NCBI GenBank assembly: GCA_035235625.1
Contig: CP141150.1
Span: 5,828,001 to 5,892,000 of the forward strand
Source: Saururus chinensis
Lineage: Eukaryota > Streptophyta > Magnoliopsida > Piperales > Saururaceae
Direction of reading: 5' to 3'
Length of the DNA: 64,000 nucleotides
Under the pieces are notes generated by a model. The model saw only the letters and a list, made by a program, of their open reading frames with translations, was not told the origin of the DNA and searched no databases. Of this stretch, positions 24,901-36,746 are shown piece by piece. Numbering within the stretch: the stretch's first letter is position 1; each line of letters starts with the position of its first letter. A program made the translations under genes and the position numbers.

Positions 24901-26694
24901 ACTTCTTCTCCTCTCTCTTCTCCATTTCCTGGTCTAACTTCATTACTTAGAGCAGGAAATATGAGCCTCCTAAATGGACTTCCCAGTAAACTTTAATTGT
25001 AAAATGCTTTTTCTAGTTCTTTTAAGATTTAGCAAGAATGATTTCATTCACACTCCAAAGTGAAAAGCCCACCGCTATGGTGACATCAAGGGAATAAATC
25101 AAATAAATATGTAAAATGTGGGTATTTCGCTGAACTTTTGACTATAACTACGGCTTACTGTGCAATTTTGTTGGGAAATCTCTCAGATTAACCTCGGGAT
25201 ATTTATGTCTGATGAGAAATCAGAATTCTCCGTTTTAGTTGATCGAGCTGTTGGAGGTGCCAGCATTCAAGATGGAGAACTAGAGCTCATGCTTCATAGG
25301 TTTTTTTTCTACATCACATTAATGTTAACCTTGATAAGTTTTTTATTGAATGGGTAAATTCCAAGCTAACTACATATTTTCTTGGCTAGGCGAATGCTCA
25401 AAGATGATTCTCGAGGTGTGGGTGAAGCATTAGATGAGACAGTTTGTGTCGGAAATACATGCCAAGGGCTTACTGTATGCTGTTACTCTTGTAGTAATAT
25501 TTATTCTCTATATGTTGGAGTTTAGTAATCTGATTTACTCTTCCATATTTCTCAAAGAGAGGAATGTGAGATACTTATTAATGCTAAATGGTCAGACAGT
25601 TACAAAATGGGAGAAGTTTTTGAATTAGTATTGTTTACCTTACTCATCAGATGAGTAATTTCTTTTCTTCAATCTTTCTCAGATTCGAGGAAAGTATTAT
25701 ATAAGCATCAACACACTTGGCACTGGAGCCCGCTGGCGGCGCACATTTGGTCAACAAATTTACTCGCCATTTCTTTTGGCCTTCACTCAAGAGGTGTGTC
25801 TAAACTCCTTATTAAGTTGTTGGATAAAACTTGTATTATGATTATAAAAGTTCCACTTTTACAGGAAGAGAACTACTGGATAGCTTCCCGAGTGACAAAC
25901 GCCTCTACCATGGATCTTGGTTACAGTTTGCCTCCTAATGTTGCAATTATAACTCTTCAGGTGCTAATGACATGGCTATATAGGCATAAAAAAGTTCTTT
26001 TCCTTTCCTTTTCTTTTTAGAATTTGTTTTTGTGAATATTTACTGGAGTTCTAACCAATAAGAACATTGACTCTGCAGGAACTCGAAGATGCAACTGTAC
26101 TTATCCGGCTTGCACACTTATATGAGGTATGGAAAACTGCAAGCAAGATTTTTATCAATTTTTGGTAAACCACGATTTTTTCTTGGTTTTTTATCTATTT
26201 CTTTCTATATTTCTCTGTATGAAAATTTGGTAGGCTGGTGAGGATGCTGAATATTCAAATTTAGCTGAAGTCGATCTAAAGAGGGTATTTGCAAATAAAA
26301 TGGTATGCTACTCCTGTTTCAGTATTCTTGTTACTCCTTAATCCTGCTTCAATGTTCTTGTCAGCCTTCTTTTTTTCACTTTTAAATAATGGTTAGCCGT
26401 CGATCTCAGATTGATTAGATAGCCAGTACGCTAGTGTACTTATTTGTTCACCCAACAATATTTATGAGGATGTTTTTGACTTAAGATATAACATTCATTG
26501 TGCAGATTAAAGAAGTGAAGGAGACAAGCTTGTCTGCAAACCAAGGGAAGTCAGAAATGAAGATATTGCAATGGAGAGTTGAAGGGGAGAATGGGGTGAG
26601 TCCCTCACCTGTAAAAGGCGGGCCCCTCAATGGAACTACTCTTATTGTTCAGTTGGGTCCCATGGAAATCCGCACCTTCCTGCTGAAGTTTTAG
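18916..26694 (+). CDS. Lysosomal-type alpha-mannosidase (GH38), 29 exons
   Basis: Exons: 18916-19125, 19220-19303, 19800-19888, 20002-20176, 20391-20510, 20593-20676, 20783-20854, 20955-21068, 21266-21366, 21637-21730, 21808-21975, 22081-22176, 22384-22449, 22681-22737, 22897-23113, 23315-23451, 23648-23716, 23855-23914, 24166-24237, 24396-24443, 24546-24665, 24781-24846, 25187-25299, 25390-25474, 25683-25793, 25865-25960, 26079-26126, 26234-26302, 26506-26694. All use GT-AG and sum to 3030 bases (1009 residues), close to the about 1,020 of Arabidopsis homologues. The enzyme trims alpha-mannose from N-glycans in vacuole or apoplast. A signal peptide spans residues 1-24. HSHDDVGW (47-54) supplies zinc ligands H49 and D51, [10 protein letters not shown] holds nucleophile D171, and [10 protein letters not shown] (409-418) the distal histidine site. 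No lesion seen. The upstream in-frame TTG at 18910 is not used as start. Confidence 0.95.
19480..19544. repeat. Perfect 21-bp inverted repeat in mannosidase intron 2
   Basis: Arms 19480-19500 and 19524-19544 are exact reverse complements (left arm begins CTTCATTTGTC, right arm ends GACAAATGAAG). The 23-base loop contains a further copy of GTTTGACAAATGA. It could form a short stable hairpin in the pre-mRNA. Confidence 0.9.
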
Positions 26695-26934
26695 TTGATT
26701 AAGTCATACAGCTTAGTATTTGGAGTAAATCTGCAGGAGATGCCGAGAAGCGTTTATAATAACCAAATAATTTCTCTGAACTGTTAGTGTAGAGATGCGC
26801 GGCATGTATTCATGAAAGCGTGAAGGTTACAGTTCTTGTGATTTTTCTGTTGGACCCATTTGACATTTTTCACTTGAAATACTACTCCATAGAAGTTAGT
26901 TCTTTAATATCAAACCATTAACTTTATCTCTGAC
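26695..26934 (+). other. Mannosidase 3' flank
   Basis: Presumed 3' UTR and downstream sequence of the mannosidase. No separate feature seen; no unambiguous polyadenylation signal identified. Confidence 0.5.
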
Positions 26935-27073
26935 GGGCTCTGTGACTAGAGCCCTGCGACCATGCCACATAAGGTTACAAGCATGATACATAGAGGGCAA
27001 CTCGCCATCTATGTACAATTTCCCTATTCGGAGCCCAATGTGGCATGGTTGTGGGACTCTGGTCACAGAGTCT
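26935..27073. mobile_element. Foldback MITE
   Basis: Inverted ends of about 36 bases: left GGGCTCTGTGACTAGAGCCC, running to ACCATGCCACAT; right end the matching reverse complement (ATGTGGCATGGT through GGTCACAGAGTCT). About 139 bp with a short centre. Confidence 0.75.
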
Positions 27074-27767
27074 TTGGGTCATGCTGCAGCTTATTCTTTG
27101 ATCATTGATTTGAAAATTCTATAGCTGGTTTTGCAAGTTACTGTTGTGAACTATACACCCGCTAAAATCAAATTACTCTATAGTCTACGCAACAGTTGGA
27201 TCTTTGTGAGGAAAAGAAAACGAGTACGAAAGGCAATGGAGAGAGAGTATATCAGGGTTTACGTAGTTTGACAATAATGTCTATGTCTACGGGATCATAT
27301 AATTTTTATTACTTGTATTTATTACTTGCAAAGAGAACAATTACAAGACATTTATAAACTTCTCGAGCATCTTCACCAACAACCTTGTCCTAAGGAAGGA
27401 GAAGATTCTTCTATACTTTTAAAAGGACATATAAGTTCGTATCTATCTATTTAGAGAATAAAATATTTAACTAGCAAATTATGAAGAATCCAAATCAAGG
27501 CATTCTTAAATCATGCACGCCAATCAATCAATCATTTAGAATAGATAATCAATTGTTCTTTACATTGCCTATTTTTTGTCCCATGAGCGATTGATCACTT
27601 TTGAATGCTAATTGATAGCTAACTCTTGGGTTTGTTTCCCATCTAATGAAATCAGTAATTGATCATTCTAGCAATCATGTTTCCATAAACATGGGCCGAT
27701 TGATCGCTCTGGTGTAGCAATCGATCGCTCAGTCCAATTTAAGCTTCCGCAACTCACAGTTAGCTTA
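27074..27767. other. Spacer, no gene seen
   Basis: AT-rich sequence with repeated GATCA/TGATC and ATTGATC motifs around 27500-27730 but no coding frame or clear element ends. Confidence 0.45.
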
Positions 27768-27905
27768 AAAATCATTTGTCTCTAGTTGTGGAGACTTTTG
27801 CTTGTATGTATGGAAATCAGTTTCAATTTACTTGAAAAATCATATGTCTCTAGTTGTGGAGACTTTTGCTTGTATGTATGGAATTTAGTTTCAATTTACT
27901 TGAAC
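27768..27905. repeat. Tandem duplication of a 68-bp unit
   Basis: Two adjacent near-identical units, each containing GTCTCTAGTTGTGGAGAC followed by TTTTGCTTGTATGTATGGAA and ending TTTCAATTTACTTGA. Few differences between copies. The GTCTCTAGTTGTGGAGAC segment is itself an imperfect inverted repeat. Confidence 0.9.
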
Positions 27906-28443
27906 ATTAGCCACCTAGTCAACCAGGGTGACTCCAAGAACATTATTCAGATTCTATCTCATCCTCCTGGTGACTGCCCTTGGTAAATTCAAGGTATAGT
28001 TGATTAGATTAGGCAGAATATGACTTCAACTACTGCTTACTACTACTTATAGGATAACATCTATATATTGGAGCAAAATCAAGTGGTAAATCTCTCCAGC
28101 TATTGGTTCAATATTCCTCTTATCTACATAAAAACTCTGTTTAGAACAGTCTGGTTGTTTGTTTTGTCGTTCTCTTTAGTGTTTTGTTCTTTTTTTGTAC
28201 TAGTCAAAAATTTGCACGTATTGAGCATGGAGAGGAAATAATTAATTCACATATATCAATCTATAATTTCATTGCCTCTGTATCACCTCTTTTTTGCACA
28301 TAAATCTATAAGATCAACTCATAATTTCATTGCTTGTACCAGGCCATTCAAATAGTAATTAAACAAGTAGCAAAATGCTATTACACTTATAGTGCATGTA
28401 AAAAGAAAAATTACACTCTCAAAGTTTATGCAGTGAATAATTA
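27906..28443. other. AT-rich spacer, no gene seen
   Basis: No coding frame with domain features and no clear element ends were found. Confidence 0.5.
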
Positions 28444-28644
28444 CTCCCCCATCCTAAATTAATAGTTCTATTTGGTAAAAAAATTTATTTAATGTTAATA
28501 GCTTCATTTTGTTTAATTTAAGCGATTGGGAAACCAAAAAAGAGTATCATAAGTTTATTTCCCCTTCTCTTATATGTAGATTTCACCGTTCAATAAAAGT
28601 CACTATTTTTTCAAATAAAACTATTAATATAGTATAGAGGGAAG
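28444..28644. mobile_element. Stowaway-like MITE (uninterrupted copy)
   Basis: Starts CTCCCCCATCCTAAATTAAT after TA and ends in an inverted copy (ATTAATATAGTATAGAGGGA). Its interior (TTCATTTTGTTTAATTTAAG through TTTCCCCTTCTCTT) matches the two halves of the element at 30284-31031, where another element is inserted. Confidence 0.75.
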
Positions 28645-28796
28645 AACAAAGACACTCCAGCCATTGTGACATTTAATAAGTATTCTTCATCAAAGTTTTT
28701 GTCCTTTTAACTGTGTCAATCACAAATGCCACAACGATGAGGGTCTACAATTAGTTTCCCATGAAAATCATTATCTTGCATGTCTACTTGTGATTT

Positions 28797-28798
<2 letters not shown>

Positions 28799-28866
<68 letters not shown>
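28799..28866. repeat. (AT)n microsatellite
   Basis: About 66 bases of AT dinucleotides. Confidence 0.97.
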
Positions 28867-28871
<5 letters not shown>

Positions 28872-30283
28872 TTAATAAAACCTTGTTGTCATGCAAAAAA
28901 AAAAAGATTACCCCCTAAAAAAAGCTTCCAACAAAACCTTTCACTTATGTAAGAGCAATTCGTATCCAAGAAAATTCCATCATAAAATCATAAAGCAATT
29001 TATATATAAAAAAATGAGGTCAGAAAATCATGAAGTTACTACTAAATATTATTAGCCAAATAGAGCAACAAAAATATTCATTGAACCAACTAAATCAAAG
29101 TAGGAAAGGTAGTAACTGATTTGAAAAATACATTAACATCAAAGGGGAGGGAATTAAAATTGTTGTGAAAAAATGGAGCACTTACATCAACCAATCTAGT
29201 TATGTACTAGTTGGAAAGAGAAATATTCCACCACAATCTCTTATATTAGAAGCAGAAAAATGACAATATGAAATCTGAAAAGTGTAATATTTACTTTTAA
29301 CTTAAATTAACTGCTTTGTCTTTTAATTAAAATGTTTTGCCATATCAATCAACCAAATATTGACAACTATAATTTCTAGCAAAAATAATTTGGACAACTG
29401 TAATACATATAAATCATTCGTATAAGAATAACACCTTACACAAAATGAATATCAATAAACAAAAAGAATATTCAACATTTGGCAATGCAAGATGTGGTGC
29501 CGCATTATCCATGGGGAACTAATTAATGAAGTATTAACTTCTTCAATGATTTATTTTATATGTATGAGTAGAAAGAAAACAAAAGGCAAAAGAAAATTTT
29601 AAAGGACTGATTAAAATAAATATAAAGCACAAATTTCAACCCTATTTTTTTTTGAAAAAAGACTACTTATAACTTACTGTCATTTTTTTGGGAACTTTCT
29701 TCCATTTTCATGTGGAGAGAGTTTTACTGGAGCCCCTAATTTCAAGGTGTGCAGCAACACTTTTTTTTTTTTTGGTGAACTTGCAGTAAGAGTTTCCTAC
29801 GCACGTGATTGTGCCTTATTTGGGAGTTACCATCAGAACATGATTTTTTTTTAATATTGTCTTCATTCCACCACGGTTTATCCATTTAGAATCAAAATCT
29901 TCTTACTGATGTATTCAAGCTAAATTTCAGAATATAACTTGACAATAAGGCCCATAATTTCAACTACCCATGTACCTTGCTTTTTTCTCTTATATACTTT
30001 TTTAATAAAATTCATTTTGCAGGTCTTCCTCTTTTTTTTATTTTCAGCCAATCACCTGGGCAGTATTGAATTTGGATGACAATTGAAGATTTGCAACTCC
30101 TACTTATGATGAAGACTTGCTCGTTTGGAATAAGTCACACATGTACATAATGTTTTGATCATAGCTTAAACACTATTATTACATTTTTAGCCCTAATTAT
30201 TTGAATAAGAGTATTATCAAAATGAGGGTAACTAAGTCAAAAAAAAAATTGGCATGATTTTCACTTTAGTAATAGTATTGATA
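28867..30283. other. AT-rich spacer, no gene seen
   Basis: Low-GC sequence with poly(T) tracts (for example near 29760). No coding frame, no clear LTR or MITE ends. Confidence 0.5.
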
Positions 30284-31031
30284 CTCCCTCTATCTTAAAT
30301 TAATAGCTTTATTGGGCAAAAAAGCTTGTTTTATATTAATAGTTTTATTTTGTTAAATTTAAAAAAGGGTATAGTAAACTTAGGGGTTGTTTTGGTGTTA
30401 AACTTTTTAGAAACATAAGTAAAAAAATTTAGAATTAATTCTAAAAATTTACTACCAAATTTGAATTACTTTTGGCAACTGAGTTTTTAAGAATAAATTT
30501 GGATGTCGTGTCAAACTCAATCTTAAAACTTTAAACTAATATAACTCTATTTCCCTAACTCGGATATGTACGTTTATGGTATTATTACATTCTTAAATTC
30601 GAATTCTATCAAACAAGATCCCACAATGGTATATAATTTTAGCCTTTTAAAGTGGCCCCACCTGTATGGCATATTTTTTGAGGCTCAAATTGTTCTAAGA
30701 GGTAACTGTTGAAAAATAACGAAATCTGTAATTTTTTAAACCAGGGTTGAGAGCTGGAATTAACGGAATCACCTTATGAGGTAATTCAATGATTTCAGTT
30801 GATTTTGGCTCAAAACGACTTGAAATCAACTTATGTGCGGAATTTTTAACATTCTACACACAAATATGATTTTAATAATTTGAGCCAAAATTGAGATGGA
30901 ATCAACGGAATCCGACAAAATTTTAGTATGCAAACAACCTCTTATTTTTCCTTCTCTTGAATGTGGGTTTTACTATTAAATAAAAAATTACTATTTTTTT
31001 AAACGTAGCTATTAATATAGGACAGTGAGAG
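30284..31031. mobile_element. Stowaway-like MITE interrupted by another element
   Basis: Left end TA/CTCCCTCTATCTTAAATTAA and right end (inverted) ATTAATAGGACAGTGAGAG/TA give a TA target duplication. Removing the inserted element at 30383-30941 leaves a roughly 190-bp MITE matching the uninterrupted copy at 28444-28644. Confidence 0.8.
30383..30941. mobile_element. PIF/Harbinger-type MITE nested in the Stowaway-like MITE
   Basis: Ends GGGGTTGTTTTGG and (reverse complement of the right end) GAGGTTGTTTGCA resemble the GGG-TTGTTTGG ends of plant PIF/Harbinger (Tourist) elements. TTA flanks both sides (30380-30382, 30942-30944), the usual 3-bp target of this superfamily. 559 bp, no transposase frame. 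Confidence 0.78.
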
Positions 31032-31279
31032 TATATAACCAAAAAATAGAGGAAAAGACAGATAAATTCTTAAGTACCTTTACAAAATATTGCTTAATTA
31101 TATATGGTGAACCCCTAGAGTGCTCCAAATCAAGAATAGGCCACCTCAACCATAGATTGGCCAGGTAGATATCGAGGACGCTTACTTTTACCTACTAGGT
31201 AAGTAGAAGAACACAATCCCATAAGAGTGCAACAAAGTCTTGTATTGCGGAGAAATATCAAGCTTTATGTAGGGGAAAA

Positions 31280-31475
31280 TACTCTTTTTATCTCATATTA
31301 ATGGACATATCTAGCTTGAATGGACTATGTGACCAACTCGCATAAGGCTCTAAACATAGTATATAGAAAGGAATTTGTTATTAATAAATAATTGTCTTCT
31401 TATGTACCATGTTCAGACTAATTTTGATTATTTTAAAAGACAAAATGGAGCTATTTACATGGGATGGAGAGAGTA
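31280..31475. repeat. Dispersed repeat related to about 52590-52690
   Basis: Shares ATGTGACCAAC, ACATRGTATATA, AATAAATTGTCTT-like and TATGTACCATGTT segments, in the same order, with the stretch near 52590-52690. The inner ACATAGTATA and TATGTACCATGTT form an imperfect inverted repeat. The outer edges (TACTCTTTTTATCTC, GATGGAGAGAGTA) are Stowaway-like. Confidence 0.55.
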
Positions 31476-31544
31476 TTAAATATAAAATAGCCATGGAGCC
31501 TTGCACCTTTAAACTTTGGCCTCTCTTGGAGACTTAGTGGAGTG

Positions 31545-31632
31545 TATACAATTGGAAACATTTTAAGATCTAGTGCATACAATTGGAAACATTTTAAGAT
31601 CTAGTGCATACAATTGGAAACATTGTAAGATA
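31545..31632. repeat. Tandem repeat, about 31 bp x 3
   Basis: Three copies of a unit containing CATACAATTGGAAACATTTT, followed in the first two by AAGATCTAGTG. Confidence 0.9.
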
Positions 31633-32999
31633 ATAGCAACCAACAATCTGTCTGATGCACTTGTGCATGTACAACATGTGAAAATAGAAATCAAATTAAC
31701 AACACCTGAATGAAAAAATAGAATTGATAGTGTTGGTCCTAATCATTATACTCTAATCACATTTGATAGTCAACCGCGCAAGCTCGAAAACTAAGCCTAC
31801 ATTTCAAGCCAAACTCCTTTTGAACAAGTTTTGGTCAGTACTTGATTCAGTGAAGTAATCTGTGGACATAATGAGTCGTACGTGTTGGGTTTTGGCTTAA
31901 AACACAAGGGAATGAGTTATTTTCTTTGGTTGGGTTTTAGAGGGCTAAACTTATTATTCTAAAAAATAAGTTGTAACTCATGTAGACAATTATATATTTT
32001 CTCTTATTTGCCTTTTATGTTAGAAGTTGAACCAAATAACCCAAGGGGGAAAAATAGAAACAAAAGAGAAAGAATAGAGCTTTTATATAAAAGTGAAGTA
32101 AGGTTGAAGAATTTTTGTCACACTCTTAAGTTTTTAAACTCATTTTTATGAATAAAATAACAAAAATAAAAAATTTAAATTTTTTGTCAAACATTCGAAT
32201 ATTTATCTTAGGGTTTTGTGTAATATCCCTGATTTTTTTAATAATTTTTTAGGTTTTTTTGCTATTTTTTTGCTTATTTTTGGTGAGAAAATATGATGCT
32301 TCAGCGTATTCATATTTGTGTATTTACCTCATATTTATACCCATAGAGTTAGGTATGGGGCTTAGTTGCAGGCCACGGGCCTCGCTGCATGCTTGCAATG
32401 CAAATTTTGAAGGTACAATGCATAACCAGGAGGTTAACGCATATTGAGGATATAAATATAAAAATAAAAAAGAGTGAATAGTAAAATCTGCTTAAAAAAG
32501 CCGATCTAGTAAGTTTCTCTTACAGAAGATAAACTCAACGTCCAATGGGAGATGGAGAGAAACCCAAGCCCATTTTCGATTGCTCCGTTCTCCCTCCTTC
32601 ATCGTTAGGTTCTGCCAATTCTTGTTAGGATCCTCTTTATGCCTCACCACCATGAGTCCATAGGTACTGGCTATGACCGCCGTCATGGCCTCTTCGCTTC
32701 TCCACAAGGTACCAAACTTTTATTCGATTTTCTCTCCTTTAAATCTCATTTTTGAGCTGTAGGGGTGTGATTTTGATGTTGTTTGCAGCTACTCTCAATT
32801 AGACTTATGTTTAGTTGGCCGCTAGAAACCCATATGCGCTAGCTAGAGCCGCCGCCATGCTTTCTTCACTTCGTTGTCAGCTACCGATACTTTGGTTGGG
32901 TTTTGTTCTTATATTTCATATCACTGTCCGTGGCATTTATTTTTGACGCTAGTGTATTTCCGATTATTGTCCGGCCACTAGACGGATTCCTTCCAACCT

Positions 33000-33880
33000 A
33001 CCTAGACCCAATGTTAGTAGGGGGTTGCCGTTTCCAACCCCACTTCGCCCTATTGACTTGCTCCACCGATTAGACGCTTTGGGTGCGTCTCGGGTCGTTG
33101 TCGTCGGCGAGCTATGGGCCATTTGGCCATTATGGGCTCTGCCCCGACTCGACGACAGTGAGGGTCAGCCCCATTTGGCCTGATTATACCTCCACCTGGA
33201 ATGGGACATTTACCTTATACCATGCGAGATGCACAGCCGTCTGCACCACATGTATTGGTTGTGAGTGGTGATTGGCGATGTCGCCGCTTTGATCGGCCAC
33301 CACCTCTTGGCCATAGCTCAGTTGCCCTTTTGTGGGCCTTAGGCTGCTACCATCCGACCCATTTCCCCCTAGAGTGGCACTTTTTGGTTGCGTGTACATG
33401 TGGCCATGTGTGTGCTTTTGGGTTTAGGCACCGTATTTGTGTTGCCTGACCATTGGTTGGCTCTGCCACTTAATGGAGTTGACATCAGAGTCCTCCACCA
33501 CCTCTCCTCTGTCCTCGAGCGTCACCCCACGCTCTCCGCCCGTATGTGGGCCCTTGTTGACACGTAATCGTCGTCGTTGGGTGTTGTCCACGGTCGATTT
33601 TGACGTCTTGCGGCCAATCGAGTACTTCTCATCTACCGACCAACCTTCAGTGAGTACACCCTCGACATCTGGTTGCACCGCTATTTATGTTGGCTTGACC
33701 TTTCTCCTGGCTGCCCTAGTGTGCTGCCTTGGATCGCGGATTTTGCCGCATTAACTTCTAACACCCTGTTTGGCCTTGATTGTTTCTGGCACTTCCTAAA
33801 CACTCGGGACATCAGTTCTCTCAACTTGGCAATGCTTTTGGCCACCACTGTCATGTGCTCACCATCAAACATCATGATTA
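33000..33880 (+). other. GC-rich section of the family A LTR with non-coding open frames
   Basis: A GC-rich block with overlapping open frames on both strands (for example 33437-33754). Their translations show no domain and the block lies inside the LTR, as does the similar GC-rich block at 1-660. I treat the frames as composition effects. Confidence 0.6.
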
Positions 33881-34029
33881 CGAGGTAAGGGAACTTTGAA
33901 CTCATAATTTCATGATAACATGCTTTGAATGTGTAGAAGCATGCTAGGATTGTATGATTCAATGCTTTGGATGCTAAATCATGATTTGTTGCATGAAGTA
34001 AGAGGGTATATTATACCATATTGAAATGC

Positions 34030-34410
34030 ATATGACATGCATGTGGGTTGTATGTATGGATGTGCTAGTGATAGCTAGTGTGTTTGTTGGTAAGCTTCAT
34101 ATGTGTATGTATGTGCTAGTGATGGCTAGCGTATATGTTTGAAGTATATATGGATTATGCATGTGATGGCTATCCTGCATGTTTGAAGTATGTATGAGTT
34201 ATGAATATGCTAGTGATGGCTAGCGTGCATGTTTGAAGTATGTATGAATTATGTATGTGCTAGTGATGGCTAGCGTGTATGTTTACAAACTTCACATGTG
34301 GATTGAGTATGTGCTAGTGATGGCTAGCGTGTATGTTTATAAACTTCGTATGTGGATTGAGTATGTGCTAGTGATGGCTAGCATGTATATTTGTAAACTA
34401 TGTATGTATG
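34030..34410 (+). repeat. LTR-internal minisatellite with GCTAG hairpin motif
   Basis: About six or seven degenerate units of roughly 50-60 bases, each carrying GCTAGTGATGGCTAGC, an inverted repeat (GCTAG, six-base loop, CTAGC), then GTGTATGTTT and a TATGTATG stretch. Some units have lost part of the palindrome. Confidence 0.85.
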
Positions 34411-35524
34411 GCAGTATGTGTGTTTTATACGTATGTGTGATGGACATACATATGTATGATGGTTATTTGCCTATGCTATGGATATGTGTATGTGCATGTG
34501 GGCAAATGTATGGGCTATGCATGGTAAGAAGTGACTATGTTTGGTATGGATTTGGATATGGATGTGTAAGCGTATGATGAATGACAAAGGATATGAGTAT
34601 GACGGGCGAGGATTAGAATGGATTTTTTTGGATTAGAGTGCATTTTGGGGAATTGTCAGACAGTAAGAGTGTGCATAATTGTACAAGTATAACGTACAGA
34701 TTATGAAGTGAAAAGTAAGCATAATAAGTGAGATTTAAGTAAAAGCATGATAACTAGGGTTGGCTCTAAGGAGCTCAGTCTAAAGACTTTCGAGTAAGAT
34801 GTTTTTGGCCATAAGGTAGATGGCGGAGATTGTAAGACCATAAGGATTTTGTTGTACAGTGAGTTATGTTGTAAGATGGACGGGTTAAGTGAAGTCTGTT
34901 GCCCTAACAAAATAGGGTTTCGGATCGGGCTCAGCTTCAGTCTTATTAGTGGAGCACGGTATGCTTGAGTGCTTGTGTGGCATAATTGTACCGCATAAGT
35001 TACTTAATTCAAACTTGTATTATAAGCACATTTAATGATAGCGTTGTGAGTTTGAGACCTCAGGGTTCGACGGATTAAGTTTTGTGTTTGAGCTAGCCGA
35101 TAATAAGTTGGCTAGCATTTCTCATGTCTTGCCATGGAGACTCTTATGTGACTTATTTTTCTTGGCTTATGATTTATGTTCAGAACCTTTGTGTATGGTT
35201 CTCCGTTAGATTTTTATACTACTTTATGTAGTTGTGTTGCTTAAGATCTATTTTGAGCCAGTGTGGGCTATGGTTAACTAAGCTTGTGGGTTTGAGACTA
35301 GTTATTTACTTTGTGTTAAGCAACTCTCTTTTTTTTCTACTTATTTACTCTTGCTCAAAGTGGTGTGTGTGTGTACTCCGTAATTCTGTTAAGTCGCCCG
35401 TGGTTAGGGTTAAGTCTTCCGCTAAACCGTTTCTCAATTTTCTCCTCGTCGCCCCCTCGCGCTTGACTAGCCCTTAAACCGGGTTTAGCTCGGGTCGGGC
35501 AGCACCGGGGCGTGATAAAGTTTT

Positions 35525-35535
35525 TGGTATCAGAG
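35525..35535 (+). other. Primer-binding site of the family B element
   Basis: TGGTATCAGAG lies eight bases after the LTR end (GGGGCGTGATA). It is the plant initiator methionine tRNA complement. Confidence 0.85.
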
Positions 35536-35639
35536 GACATCTTTGTCCAAGAGTAAATAAGGTTTGAGTGACAAGTCTTGCTTGCTTGTTTGTGTGTTTT
35601 CTTATTGTTTGGTTGTGTGGTTTCGGGTTATTAGGTTGT

Positions 35640-36310
35640 ATGATCCTCCTTACCTCTCACCATGTTAAGGTGCTACTCGATGTCGATCCTTCTCACTCTT
35701 TTATCTCTCTGTGTTTTGCTCGTGAGCTTGAATGTTGAATGAGTTTCATGTTGATTTGACTATCTTGTCTATGATTATTTTCGATGTGATTTTCAACATG
35801 GATGTGATGTTTATAGCATCATGCACATGTGGGTTGTTGGGAGAGAAAGCGGTGTTCACTTTATCCGATGTTGAACCTTTCATCTTCAGGGGTGTTAAGT
35901 GCTCTAGTGGAAGCTTTTAGGTGTCTTTCACTAAGGGCTAGAAGGTGGACTAATAGAGGATGTGTAGTTTTCTTATGACCATCTCGGTGACAAGTGTGGA
36001 ACTACTTCCTCTTAAAATCCATTTAATAGTGTTGGAGTTTATGAATGCGTCGTCGAACAACTTGTCGGAATTGCATTTCACTAAGGGGATCGAGTTCCTT
36101 GTCAATTTTATTTCGGTTAGGAGTTGAATAAGAGATTGACTTCAGCTCCGGTCCTAACTCTGCATTCCGGGAGTGGTGGATACGTGGTTTAGAGTGACGT
36201 TTCAATTTGTGGCTTGAGTTGTGTACTCATGCAGCGTGGGAGGAATTGTAAACGGTGTAGAGTCGAAAGAAGAACTGCGTTGACCTTTAGCGAATTTTGG
36301 AGGACCAAAA
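35640..36310 (+). pseudogene. pol: Remnant polyprotein (protease, pre-RT linker, RNase H) of family B
   Basis: Translating across frames shows a decayed retropepsin VKVLLDVDPSHSFIS (35660-35705; the active-site D-S/T-G is changed to D-V-D), then EKAVFTLSDVEPFIFRGV, then EFMNASSNNLSELH and GIEFLVNFIS, matching the linker before the reverse transcriptase. The sequence then jumps to LTSAPVLTLHSGSGGYVV and SDVSICGLSCVLMQ, the start of RNase H. The whole reverse transcriptase is therefore deleted, and integrase is lost between about 36240 and the polypurine tract. Several stops remain. Overall arrangement matches Tekay/Del chromoviruses. Confidence 0.8.
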
Positions 36311-36312
36311 AT

Positions 36313-36328
36313 CCTAAGGGGGGGAGGA
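36313..36328 (+). other. Polypurine tract of the family B element
   Basis: AAGGGGGGGAGGA directly before the 3' LTR start TGTAAGATCTCTGATC. It would prime plus-strand synthesis. Confidence 0.85.
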
Positions 36329-36746
36329 TGTAAGATCTCTGATCTTAAACCAGTTTTTGTTTCACTTTAATTATCGGTTATCGTGAGGTTAACATGTTTT
36401 CTGATTTATTCGGTGGTTTCAAAGATAGATGGTGTTTCTCATGGTTTTAACCAAAATAAACTTTACAAATACTGGTTTTAAGTGATTTTAAATCAAATGT
36501 GAATTTTTGGGATTTTTCTGAATTTTCACTATTTTTTCAAAAATTAGGGTTTGGCGGGACCCCCTGTGGGCCCCACCGTCAAAATTTGGGTTTTTAGACC
36601 AAATTAACCCAGACATCAACACAAGCTCTTATAAAAAATTTCATAATTTTTCCAAGTTTTATTAGTGCTCAAATAGCTAAATTACCCATTTTTAACCTAT
36701 TTTTCTATTCATACCCCACAATTTACCCACACACCCCAAGACCTAC

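Noticed and set aside
33083-33962. Overlapping open frames in the family A LTR
   Set aside because: No domain, mutually overlapping on both strands, and placed inside an LTR between its start and its minisatellite.
34251-34577. A 108-codon frame rich in YVLVMASVYVYKL repeats
   Set aside because: It is the translation of the LTR minisatellite, not a gene.
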